From Bradyrhizobium huanghuaihaiense (GTDB lineage Bacteria; Pseudomonadota; Alphaproteobacteria; Rhizobiales; Xanthobacteraceae): 64,000 bases of DNA. The position numbers and the translations under genes were made by a program. The notes beneath the pieces are model-generated. The model made no database searches. It was not told the origin of the DNA and was given only the letters and a program-made list of their open reading frames with translations. The stretch is from the NCBI RefSeq assembly GCF_007830635.1, contig NZ_VLLA01000006.1, positions 277,074 through 341,073 on the forward strand, written 5' to 3'. Within the stretch, counting starts at the first letter, position 1; the number at the start of each line of letters is the position of its first letter. This document shows, piece by piece, positions 16,509 to 24,215 of the stretch.

Positions 16509-17345
16509 ATGAACCGCAGGGACGCACTCACCACCGTCGCGCTGGCGGGCGCCGCAATGGCCGCGACCGCCTCGGCCAAGGCCGATACCGCGCCGACCTC
16601 CACGCTCGATCGCATCAAGAAGACCGGCGTGCTGCGGATCGCGGTCATCGCCGGCCAGGACCCCTATTTCCACAAGGACCTCGCGACCAATCAATGGTCG
16701 GGCGCCTGCATCGACATGGCGAACGACATCGCGGGCAAGCTCGGCGCCAAGGTCGAGCCGCTGGAATCGACCTGGGGCAACCAGATCCTGGATCTGCAGG
16801 CCGACAAGATCGACCTCGCCTTTGCCGTGAACCCGACGCCCGAGCGTTCTCTCGTCATCGACTTCTCCACCCCGATCCTGGTGCACTCCTTCACCGTCAT
16901 CACCAAGAAGGGCTTTGCCAAGCCTGCGACCTGGGCCGAGCTCAACAAGCCCGAGGTCAAGATTGCGGTCGACATCGGCTCGACGCACGAGACGATCGCG
17001 CGCCGCTACTGCCCGAAGGCGAACATCCTCGGCTTCAAGACGCGCGACGAGGCGATCCTCGCGGTCTCGACGGGCCGCGCCGACTGCAATGTCTCGCTGG
17101 CGGTGCTCTCGATCTTCACGCTGAAGAAGAATCCGACGCTCGGCGAGCTCGCGATCCCGCGGCCGCTCCTGACGTTGCCGACCAATCTCGGCATCCGCGC
17201 CGAAGCCGATCGCCGCTACAAGGATTTCCTCAGCGCCTGGGCCGATTACAACCGTTCGCTGGGCCAGACCCGCGAATGGCTGCTGAAGGCCTATGAAACC
17301 GTCGGCCTGAGCGCCGACGACATTCCGGGCGAGGTGCAGTTCTGA
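16509..17345 (+). CDS. Transporter substrate-binding protein, amino-acid family 3 (SBP_bac_3)
   Basis: Periplasmic binding protein of 278 aa. The signal peptide (MNRRDALTTVALAGAAMAATASAKA) has an Arg pair but not a full Tat motif. The mature domain begins LDRIKKTGVLRIAVIAG and continues with GACIDMANDIAGKLGAKVE and FAVNPTPERSLVIDFSTPI, typical of polar amino-acid binding proteins. RBS GGGGAGC precedes the ATG. It is divergent from the racemase/DadA operon and probably captures its amino-acid substrate. No permease or ATPase is adjacent. Confidence 0.87.
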   Translation: MNRRDALTTVALAGAAMAATASAKADTAPTSTLDRIKKTGVLRIAVIAGQDPYFHKDLATNQWSGACIDMANDIAGKLGAKVEPLESTWGNQILDLQADKIDLAFAVNPTPERSLVIDFSTPILVHSFTVITKKGFAKPATWAELNKPEVKIAVDIGSTHETIARRYCPKANILGFKTRDEAILAVSTGRADCNVSLAVLSIFTLKKNPTLGELAIPRPLLTLPTNLGIRAEADRRYKDFLSAWADYNRSLGQTREWLLKAYETVGLSADDIPGEVQF

Positions 17346-17400
17346 CGGCGGTCTAAAGCGGAACCCCTTGTGGGGGACGCTATCGCGGATGGCTTCTTGG

Positions 17401-17560
17401 GGACGGGCGGAGCAAGCGCCTCGTCCTTCGAGACGACCGCTTCCAGCGGTCTCCTCTGAAGCTAAGCAGCATTGGTCCCGTTGAAATTGCCGCCGCGCAC
17501 TCCGCCTTCATCCTGAGGGCCCGCCATCGGCGGGCATCTCGAAGGGTGGGCCGCAGGCAA
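17401..17560. repeat. Palindromic repeat region, family D
   Basis: Intergenic stretch with two hairpins: GACCGC/GCGGTC (17435-17440, 17446-17451) and GCCCGCC-ATC-GGCGGGC (17519-17535). The second is flanked by CATCCTGAGG and CTCGAAGGGTG, which form a diverged outer pair. It resembles an interspersed intergenic repeat. Nothing coding was seen in 17346-17735. Confidence 0.55.
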
Positions 17561-17650
17561 GCTGCCCGCCACGTTTTTCTTCATATGCGATCGCCCTACC
17601 GAGGTTGTGCAGTTGCGAACATCCGGATCGCGGCATGGTGATCCAACAGG

Positions 17651-17691
17651 TTGATTTATCTCAAGACTGCATTCGGAACGCGAGCTAGCCT
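17651..17691 (+). promoter_or_regulatory. FixK/FNR-type box with -10 element
   Basis: TTGA-TTTATC-TCAA at 17651-17664 matches the TTGA-N6-TCAA half-sites of FNR/FixK2 proteins. TAGCCT at 17686-17691 is a plausible -10. With a start point near 17698 the box centre falls about 41 bp upstream, the class II activator position. The gene starting at 17736 (universal stress protein) should therefore be induced at low oxygen. Confidence 0.6.
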
Positions 17692-17735
17692 ATCTCGCAA
17701 GGCAGCGATACGTCCGGACAATCGGGAGGTAGAGC

Positions 17736-18164
17736 ATGTACCGGCACATTCTCATTCCGACAGATGGGTCTCAGCTAGCGGAGCGCGGGGTGGCGCATGG
17801 ATTGGCGCTGGCGAAATCCCTTGGCGCCACCGTATCCTTCATCTTCGTTGTGGAACCATTTTCCGAAGTGTCAGGCCGGTTCCTCGAAGCAGTCGCAACA
17901 TATGCCGAGCTGCGCAAGGAACAGGCCGCGAGCGTATTGGATGGCGCGGCAAAAGCGGCCAGGACGGCCGGTGTCTCCTGCGAGACGATTCAAGCGGAGA
18001 GCGGGCAACCCCATCAGGCCATCATCGCAGCAGCCACGGACAAAGGCTGCGATCTCATCGTCATGTCGTCGCATGGGCGCAGCGGACTTGCCGCGCTTCT
18101 CATCGGGAGCGTGACGAACAAGGTGCTGACGCACGCAAAGACACCCGTCCTGGTCTGTCCATGA
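17736..18164 (+). CDS. Universal stress protein
   Basis: UspA-family protein of 142 aa. It begins MYRHILIPTDGS, the first strand with the nucleotide-contact Asp. It has the ATP-binding loop SSHGRSGLAALLIGSVTNKVL (G-x2-G-x9-G-S/T) near residue 112 and ends VLVCP. GGGAGG sits before the ATG. It lies downstream of a TTGA-N6-TCAA box and overlaps a second stress protein by 4 nt. Likely function is survival during oxygen limitation or other stress. Confidence 0.92.
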   Translation: MYRHILIPTDGSQLAERGVAHGLALAKSLGATVSFIFVVEPFSEVSGRFLEAVATYAELRKEQAASVLDGAAKAARTAGVSCETIQAESGQPHQAIIAAATDKGCDLIVMSSHGRSGLAALLIGSVTNKVLTHAKTPVLVCP

Positions 18165-18631
18165 ATGTGAGCCCCAAAATGTACACCCGGATTCTCCTGA
18201 GCACGGACGGATCGGACGTCGCGAGAAACGGCATCAAGCATGGGATTGCTTTGGCAAAGGCCTTGAAGGCCAAGGTGACGGTCATCGCCGTGACGGAATC
18301 ACTGCCAATCGACTACGGGAGCGGACACGCCTCGGGATGGATACCGTCGCAGCAGGAAATCGATAGCTTCGACGCGGCCTGCAAGGAGCGTGCGGGCAAA
18401 CTCCTCGACGAAGCGCGCGCCATGGCAGAGCAAGCCGGGTTATCCGCAGAACTCTTGCACGTTCCGAATGCGCACCCGGCCACCGCGATTATCGAAACAG
18501 CAAAGTCGGGAGGCTGCGACTTGATCGTCATGGGCTCTCACGGGCGCCGCGGTCTCAAGAAATTATTTTTGGGGAGTCAAACATCGGAGGTCTTGGCCGA
18601 CGGAAGCGTGCCGGTTTTGGTCGTACACTAA
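18161..18631 (+). CDS. Universal stress protein
   Basis: Second UspA-family protein, 156 aa. It has MYTRILLSTDGSDVA, a mid-region insertion (SGHASGWIPSQQEID) typical of longer single-domain Usps, and the ATP loop GSHGRRGLKKLFLGSQTSEVL. The ATG at 18161 overlaps the TGA of the first Usp (ATGA) and lacks its own ribosome site, so coupling is expected. An ATG at 18179 is the alternative. A continuous frame from 17651 is a chance extension. The pair is probably one low-oxygen transcript. Confidence 0.9.
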   Translation: MNVSPKMYTRILLSTDGSDVARNGIKHGIALAKALKAKVTVIAVTESLPIDYGSGHASGWIPSQQEIDSFDAACKERAGKLLDEARAMAEQAGLSAELLHVPNAHPATAIIETAKSGGCDLIVMGSHGRRGLKKLFLGSQTSEVLADGSVPVLVVH

Positions 18632-18716
18632 CGAGCGGAAATGCGCAGCCTCGGTGAAGGCCGGCTCCCAGCTCGCGGAGCCAGGTCACGCCGCCCGGCC
18701 TTCTTGTTCGATAGGC

Positions 18717-20213
18717 TCATCCTGCCTCCCTGATTTTCTTCTTGTCGTTGTCGCCCGCGCTCAGCTCCGCCCACAGGCGAGAGCGCACGCCTTCATTGAG
18801 CGGCACAACATGGAACGGCTGGCCGAAGACGGCGAGCGGCTCGTGAGGTAGCTCGAACCGCGGCCAGGCTTCCGCAACGTCAGGCACACCCATCGTGACG
18901 AAGCGCAGCAGGCTCGCCTGAAACCGCGCCGCGACGTCGATGTCGGCAGGCGTCATCGGTCCGCCCTTGCGCTTCAGGATCGGGCGATCGATGAAGTCAG
19001 GCAGATGCGCCCAGAGGCAGGCGTTGTCCGCGCCGTGGGTCGGCCCTTGCGACAGGAACGGCTCCAGCGCCGGCCGATGGTCGAACCGGCTCAGCCACAC
19101 CGCGCCGCCGACGGCTGCATGCAGCCGCGCGAGATCGGCCATCGGGCGGTGCCAGAATGCATCCGACAGCAGCGCCTCGTACGGATCCTCGTCGGGACGT
19201 GCGGTGGCGCGGTAGTAGGACAGCAGGCGTCCCCAGCCGGCATCACCGAAGGCGGCACGCACCTGCCGCTCGGTGGTGCGGATCATCGCGGCGGGCGGCG
19301 TGCTCTTCAGGAACATCACCATCTCGTCGCGGCAGGAGCCGAGCCAAAGCGGAATGTCGCGCAAGCTTCCGTCGGCGAAGACGTCGCGCGGCTCGCGCGC
19401 GATCACGGTGCCGTCGAGCACCGGGCCGAACACGGTGCCTGACTCCGTCTCATCAGCGAGCCTACGGCCGACCCGCTCCACTGCGGTAAAGAGTTTTGGC
19501 AGCGGCACAGACCTGATCGCCGCCGGATCGCGCGCCAACTCGAGTTCGTCGAGCGCGCGGCGTGCGACCTCGTCGGCATGATCGGCGCTCATGATGGTTC
19601 GCCCGGGCGCGCTGAGCGCGAGCGCGCGGATGAACTTGCCTTTGGCCTGCGGCAGGGTTGCGAGCGCAATCACCATGGAGGCGCCGGCCGACTGGCCGGA
19701 CAGAGTAACGGCGTCCGGATCGCCGCCGAAATTCGCGATGTTGGCGTGCACCCAGTCGAGCGCGGCGAGCGCGTCCTGGAGCGCGAGGTTGTTCGCCTCG
19801 CCCAGGCCGTGACGATGCAGTTGCAGGAAGCCGAGCGGGCCGAGCCGGTAATTGATGGTGACGATCACCGCCGGGCCGTGCTTGGCGAGGAAGCCGCCGT
19901 CATAATCGGCGCCGCCGCCGGTGACGAAGGCACCGCCATGGATGAAGACCATCACCGGCAGCGGGCGATCCACCCCTGCCGGCGTCCAGACGTTCAGGCT
20001 GAGACAGGACTCCTCCGCCTGATCGAGATGTCCGGGCTGCGGCGCGAATGCGCCGTAGTCCGTGCAGCGGCGCGGCTCCGTCCACGCAGGCGGCCGCGTT
20101 GCCTTGGCAAAACGTCGCGCGGTCGCGAACGGCACGCCCTTGAAGGCACGCACAGCCCCCTGCTCGGCCCCGACAACGGGACCATTCGTGGTCGGAACTG
20201 CATTGGTCAGCAT
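18717..20213 (-). CDS. Carboxylesterase, type B family
   Basis: Alpha/beta hydrolase of 498 aa. The oxyanion loop is HGGAF (92-96), and the nucleophile elbow GQSAG has Ser175. The family marker EESCLSLNVWTP is near 67, and a candidate catalytic His lies in GPTHGADNACLW. No signal peptide is visible, so it is probably cytoplasmic. It follows the MHS transporter gene by 19 nt in the same direction, which suggests uptake and then ester cleavage of the same compound. The substrate is unknown. Confidence 0.9.
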   Translation of the reverse strand: MLTNAVPTTNGPVVGAEQGAVRAFKGVPFATARRFAKATRPPAWTEPRRCTDYGAFAPQPGHLDQAEESCLSLNVWTPAGVDRPLPVMVFIHGGAFVTGGGADYDGGFLAKHGPAVIVTINYRLGPLGFLQLHRHGLGEANNLALQDALAALDWVHANIANFGGDPDAVTLSGQSAGASMVIALATLPQAKGKFIRALALSAPGRTIMSADHADEVARRALDELELARDPAAIRSVPLPKLFTAVERVGRRLADETESGTVFGPVLDGTVIAREPRDVFADGSLRDIPLWLGSCRDEMVMFLKSTPPAAMIRTTERQVRAAFGDAGWGRLLSYYRATARPDEDPYEALLSDAFWHRPMADLARLHAAVGGAVWLSRFDHRPALEPFLSQGPTHGADNACLWAHLPDFIDRPILKRKGGPMTPADIDVAARFQASLLRFVTMGVPDVAEAWPRFELPHEPLAVFGQPFHVVPLNEGVRSRLWAELSAGDNDKKKIREAG

Positions 20214-20232
20214 GCGATGCCCTGCCCTTCGC

Positions 20233-21573
20233 TCAAGCGCGGCGCTTGCCGAGATCGGCGATGTCGACGGTGTGGGTTTCGCGCGCGGTCGCAGCCGCCG
20301 CGGCCGAGATCACGCAGCAGCAGGCGACGAAGATCGCGACGGGAATCCACCCCTGAGGCCCTTCTCCGACCAGGCTCGCGCTCACCAGCGGCGTGAAGCC
20401 GGCGGCGAGGAAGCCGAGCTGGGTGCCGATCGCGGTGCCGGAATAGCGCACACGCGCCTCGAACATCTCGGCGTAGAACGACGGCCAGATCGCGTTCGGC
20501 GCGGCATAGACCACGCCGGACAGGATCATTGCAGCGGCGAAGATCGCGATCGTGTTGCCCGACGTCACCAGCATGAAATAGGGGAACAGCAGCACGGCGC
20601 AGCCGAGCACGCCGCCGATGAACACCGGCTTGCGGCCGATCTTGTCCGCGAGCAGGGCCCACAGCGGCTGGGTGATCAGCGCGGTGACGTTGCCGAGCAC
20701 GCCGGCCCAGAGCATGGTCGGACGCGCCACGCCGAACTTGGTGGTGGCATAGCCGAGGGCGAACACGGCGGTCATGGTGCTGACGGTGGCGATCAGCGCG
20801 CAGACGATGACGCGAAGCACATCGGGCCAGTAGTCGCGCAGCAGCGCGACGACGGGGAAGCGGGCCACTTGCGCCTTGTCCTTGATGTCCTCGAAGACAG
20901 GCGTTTCCGGCATGGTCCGCCGCACCAGATAGGCGACGAGCAGCACGAGCGCGGAGAGCAGGAACGGAATGCGCCAGCCCCAGCTCAGCAGCTGGTCTTC
21001 GGGCAGGCTCGACACCGGGATGAACACCAGCGTCGCCAGGATCGCGCCGGCCTGGGTGCCGCTCAGCGTCCAGCTCGTGAAGAAGGCGCGGTTGGAGTTG
21101 GCGGAGTGCTCCAGCGTCAGCGAGTTCGCCCCGCTCTGCTCGCCGGCGGCCGAGAGGCCCTGCAACAGGCGAAGCAGCGTCAGGATAACAGGCGCGGCAT
21201 TGCCGATCGATTTCGCGTCAGGCAACAGCCCGATCGCGAGCGTCGAGCCGCCCATCAGCACCAGCGTGAACAGCAGCACCGCCTTGCGGCCGATGCGATC
21301 ACCGTAATGACCGAGGATGACGGCGCCGACGGGCCGCGCAATGTAGCCGATGCCGAAGGAGAGGAGCGCAAGCAGCGTCGCGGTCGAGGGATCGACGTTG
21401 GCGAAGAACACCTTTGGGAAGATCAGCGCCGCCGCGGTACCGTAGATGAAGAAGTCGTAGTATTCGAGCATGCTGCCGACGAAGCTGACGAGCGCGGCGC
21501 GCTTGGGCAGCTTGTTTTGCGCGGCCTCCGCGCCGGATGATGCGTGCAGCGATGCGGTTGACGTCAACGTCAT
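20233..21573 (-). CDS. MFS transporter, metabolite:H+ symporter (MHS) family
   Basis: Major-facilitator protein of 446 aa with EYYDFFIYGTAAALIFPKVFF in segment 1, RPVGAVILGHYGDRIGRK in loop 2-3 and LLQGLSAAGEQSGA in segment 4, as in proline/betaine and aromatic-acid symporters. I chose the ATG at 21573 because GGGGAGGAA lies 6 nt upstream. The ATG at 21588 overlaps that site. It is upstream of and probably co-transcribed with the carboxylesterase, and divergent from a TetR regulator likely to control both. Confidence 0.9.
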   Translation of the reverse strand: MTLTSTASLHASSGAEAAQNKLPKRAALVSFVGSMLEYYDFFIYGTAAALIFPKVFFANVDPSTATLLALLSFGIGYIARPVGAVILGHYGDRIGRKAVLLFTLVLMGGSTLAIGLLPDAKSIGNAAPVILTLLRLLQGLSAAGEQSGANSLTLEHSANSNRAFFTSWTLSGTQAGAILATLVFIPVSSLPEDQLLSWGWRIPFLLSALVLLVAYLVRRTMPETPVFEDIKDKAQVARFPVVALLRDYWPDVLRVIVCALIATVSTMTAVFALGYATTKFGVARPTMLWAGVLGNVTALITQPLWALLADKIGRKPVFIGGVLGCAVLLFPYFMLVTSGNTIAIFAAAMILSGVVYAAPNAIWPSFYAEMFEARVRYSGTAIGTQLGFLAAGFTPLVSASLVGEGPQGWIPVAIFVACCCVISAAAAATARETHTVDIADLGKRRA

Positions 21574-21671
21574 CAAATTCCTCCCCATGTGCGAGGTGCG
21601 GTGCTCGTCAGGGCGTCCGCCCCGCGCGCATTTTGTGGTTCTGGTTGCCGCAACCTTGGTTTCAATTCATA

Positions 21672-21689
21672 ATGTACGAACTAGTACGT
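21672..21689. promoter_or_regulatory. Imperfect palindrome, candidate TetR operator
   Basis: ATGTACGAACTAGTACGT carries two GTAC half-sites around a central ACTAGT in the gap between the divergent MHS transporter and tetR genes. The size and symmetry suit a TetR-family dimer. Confidence 0.45.
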
Positions 21690-21779
21690 TTATGCAATAC
21701 GCGTTGGATCACGGCCAAGGCGGACGAAATTTGCCTTCACCTTCAAGGCGATCCATGGAAACTGGTGGGAGAAACAGCA

Positions 21780-22427
21780 ATGCTCGAGCGCATGCCGCCC
21801 CCATCGAAGCGCACCAACGACCCCGAGCGCACCAAGCGCGACATCCTCGAAGTGGCGATGGCCGAATTCGCCTCGGAGGGCTATTCCGGCGCCCGCGTCG
21901 ATGCGATCGCGGCGCGCACGCGTACGTCCAAGCGCATGATCTATTACTATTTCGGCGGCAAGGAGCAGCTCTACCTCGCGGTGCTGGAGGAGGCCTATCG
22001 CAGCATCCGCGCGCTGGAGGACCAGCTCGACATCGAAAGCTGCGACGCCCGCGAGGGCCTGCGCCGGCTGATCGAGGCGACCTTCGACCATGACGAGCGC
22101 AACCCCAACTTCATCCGCCTCGTCTCAATCGAGAACATCCACCACGGCAAGCACCTGAAGCAGAACATGCAGCTGCGTCAGCTCAACGCCAGCGTGATCG
22201 CGACCCTTGACGGCATCCTCAAGCGCGGTCGCAGCGAGGGCGTCTTCCGCAACGACGTCGACGCCATCGACCTGCACCTCGCCATCTCGTCCTACTGCTT
22301 CTTCCGCGTCGCCAACCGCCACACCTTCGGCGCCCTGTTCGACCGCGACCTCAGCGAGCCGAAGGTACTGGCGAAGAGCCGGGCGCAGATCGTGGAGATG
22401 ATCTTGGCGTGGTTGGGGGCGAAGTGA
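21780..22427 (+). CDS. TetR/AcrR family transcriptional regulator
   Basis: Repressor of 215 aa. The TetR helix-turn-helix is at residues 15-65 (TKRDILEVAMAEFASEGYSGARVDAIAARTRTSKRMIYYYFGGKEQLYLAVL). The C-terminal ligand domain contains NPNFIRLVSIENIHHGKHL, seen in the TetR_C_33/RutR-like group. The ATG at 21780 has GGGAGA upstream. The frame extends further 5' but runs into the divergent promoter. It probably controls the divergent transporter/carboxylesterase pair through the palindrome at 21672. Confidence 0.9.
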   Translation: MLERMPPPSKRTNDPERTKRDILEVAMAEFASEGYSGARVDAIAARTRTSKRMIYYYFGGKEQLYLAVLEEAYRSIRALEDQLDIESCDAREGLRRLIEATFDHDERNPNFIRLVSIENIHHGKHLKQNMQLRQLNASVIATLDGILKRGRSEGVFRNDVDAIDLHLAISSYCFFRVANRHTFGALFDRDLSEPKVLAKSRAQIVEMILAWLGAK

Positions 22428-22433
22428 GAGACC

Positions 22434-22504
22434 CGCAGCCCGGATGAGCGAAGCGATATCCGGGACAAATGGCCCCGCATGTCGCTTCGCTCATGCGGGC
22501 TACG
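22434..22504. repeat. Interspersed palindromic repeat, family E
   Basis: Short intergenic element with outer arms GCAGCCCGGATGAGCGAAGCGA and TCGCTTCGCTCATGCGGGCT, plus inner ATATCCGGG and CCCCGCAT pairings. It sits between convergent tetR and the ABC permease gene and may help terminate both transcripts. Confidence 0.7.
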
Positions 22505-22510
22505 GCAACC

Positions 22511-23296
22511 TCACCCACTCCTCTTCTGCCGCGTGCTCGCCAGCAGCACCAGCATGAAGGACGCCGCCGTCATCAGCGTCGAGATCGCGGCGATGGTGGG
22601 GTCGATCTCGTCGCGGAGTGCGGTGAACATGCGCTTGGTCAGCGGCTGATACTGGCCGCCGGAGATGAACAGCGCGACGATGGTCTCGTCCATCGCCGAG
22701 ATGAAGGCGAAGATGCCGCCGGCGACCACGCTGGACTTGATCTGCGGCAGCGTCACCGCGAAGAAGCTGCGCAGGCGGTTCATGCCGAGGCTGCGCGCCA
22801 CCATCTCCTGGGCGGGATCGAAGCTCTGCAGGCCGGCCAGCACGGAGATGACGACATAGGGCAATCCCAGCATCACGTTCGCCAGCACGAGGCCGGGCAT
22901 GGTCGCGACCAGGCCGACCTTGGCATAGACGAAGAAGATGCCGACGGCAGTGATGATGATCGGCACCACCAGCGGCAGCAGCAGCGCCATGTGGATCAGC
23001 CGCATGATCCGCAGCTTCGACTGGCTGATGGCGTAGGCAGCGGCCACGCCGAACGGGGTCGCGATCACCACGGTGAGCAGCGCGACCGTCAGCGTCACCC
23101 GCGTCGCCTGCATCCAGGCGGCGTTCGAGAAATACTGCTCGTACCAGCGCAGCGAGAAGGACGGCGGCGGGAAGGTCAGGAAGCGCGCGCTGGAGAACGA
23201 GATCGGCGCGATGATCAGCACGGGCAGGATCAGGTAGACCAGCACCAGCGCGCTGATCACGTAGAGGGCCATTCGGGCGGGCGAGGCGCGCATCAT
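22511..23296 (-). CDS. ABC transporter permease, PotC type
   Basis: Second permease of a polyamine-type importer, 261 aa with about six membrane segments. The EAA-like loop is ARSLGMNRLRSFFAVTLPQIKSSVVAG. It begins with two consecutive ATGs that overlap the stop of the first permease, indicating translational coupling. It is the final gene of a six-gene operon. The much longer open frame to 23860 runs antisense through the upstream permease and is not real. Confidence 0.9.
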   Translation of the reverse strand: MMRASPARMALYVISALVLVYLILPVLIIAPISFSSARFLTFPPPSFSLRWYEQYFSNAAWMQATRVTLTVALLTVVIATPFGVAAAYAISQSKLRIMRLIHMALLLPLVVPIIITAVGIFFVYAKVGLVATMPGLVLANVMLGLPYVVISVLAGLQSFDPAQEMVARSLGMNRLRSFFAVTLPQIKSSVVAGGIFAFISAMDETIVALFISGGQYQPLTKRMFTALRDEIDPTIAAISTLMTAASFMLVLLASTRQKRSG

Positions 23297-24162
23297 TTCT
23301 GCCCCAGCACGCGATCGAGCGAGATGAAGCGGCTGACGACGAAGAAGATCGCGAGCACGCTGAGGAGCAGCACCACGGCAACCGCGCTCGCAGCTCCAAA
23401 CTGGTTGTAGAGCTCGACATTGCGGCTCACCAGCATCGACACCATCACGGTGCGGCCGCCGCCGAGCAATTCCGGCGTGATGTAGAAGCCGAGGCAGAGC
23501 ACGAACACCATGGTGCAGCCGGCGAGCACGCCCGGCAGCGACAACGGCAGGAACACGCGCATGAAGGTCAGCGACGGGCTCGCGCCCAGGCTGGCGCCGG
23601 CCTGCATGAGATCGTTCGGAATCTTCTGCATCGTGGCATAGAGCGGCAGCACCATGAACGGCAGCAGGATATGCACGGTGGCGACCACCGTACCGAAGGT
23701 ATTGTGGACCAGAGCGAGCGGCTCGGAGATGGCGTCGAGATAGCGCAAAAACTGGTTGATCACGCCGGTGCGCTGCAGCAGCGCGAGCCAGGCATAGGCA
23801 CGCACCAGCACGCTGGTCCAGAACGGCAGCACGACCAGCGACAGGATCAGGATGCTCCACCCTTTCGGCACCGAATTGGCGAGATAGGCCACGGGATAGC
23901 CGAGCAGCAGCGCGATCACCGTCACCGCAAGGCTGATCTCGAAGGTCAGCGCAAAGCTGCGCCAGTAGACGTCTTCGGTGAAGACGCGGCGATAATTCTC
24001 CAGCGTGAAGCCGTCATGATAGATCGACTGCCAGGCGAGCCAGCCGACCGGCAGCACGATCAGGGCCAGGATCACCAGCAGCGCCGGCGACACCAATGCC
24101 AGCATCAGGCCGTGCTCGCGGCGCTGATGTTTTTGGGAGGGATCTGGCACGGATGTCGTCAA
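23293..24162 (-). CDS. ABC transporter permease, PotB type
   Basis: First permease of the importer, 289 aa. A membrane segment at residues 16-40 (LMLALVSPALLVILALIVLPVGWLAW) is followed by five more and the coupling loop AGASLGASPSLTFMRVFLPLSLPGVLAG. No ATG fits. A TTG at 24162 with GAGG upstream gives the usual family length. It lies 53 nt after the binding-protein gene, with a perfect 24-bp palindrome in the gap. Confidence 0.88.
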   Translation of the reverse strand: MTTSVPDPSQKHQRREHGLMLALVSPALLVILALIVLPVGWLAWQSIYHDGFTLENYRRVFTEDVYWRSFALTFEISLAVTVIALLLGYPVAYLANSVPKGWSILILSLVVLPFWTSVLVRAYAWLALLQRTGVINQFLRYLDAISEPLALVHNTFGTVVATVHILLPFMVLPLYATMQKIPNDLMQAGASLGASPSLTFMRVFLPLSLPGVLAGCTMVFVLCLGFYITPELLGGGRTVMVSMLVSRNVELYNQFGAASAVAVVLLLSVLAIFFVVSRFISLDRVLGQK

Positions 24163-24186
24163 CGCTGCCTCGGCTCGTTGAGTGGT

Positions 24187-24210
24187 CCGGTTCGGCGGCC
24201 GCCGAACCGG
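24187..24210. promoter_or_regulatory. Perfect 24-bp palindrome in intercistronic gap
   Basis: The sequence from 24187 to 24210 is identical to its reverse complement. Each half begins CCGGTTCGGCGG. It starts 6 nt after the binding-protein stop codon and ends before the permease RBS. As RNA it forms a very GC-rich hairpin without a U-tract. Likely roles are 3' end protection of the binding-protein message or partial termination, giving more binding protein than permease. Confidence 0.6.
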
Positions 24211-24215
24211 CTGGC

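Noticed and set aside
17651..18631. Single 326-codon protein covering both stress-protein genes
   Set aside because: The first half is out of frame with the usp reading frame and contains no Usp motif. The two ATGs with ribosome site or ATGA overlap explain the region better.
22511..23860. Fused 449-codon permease
   Set aside because: The upstream part overlaps the PotB-type permease in another frame. The double ATG at 23296/23293 overlapping its stop is the natural start.
24187..24210. Rho-independent terminator
   Set aside because: No U-tract follows on the leftward strand, and the permease genes downstream need the same transcript. Kept as an intercistronic element instead.
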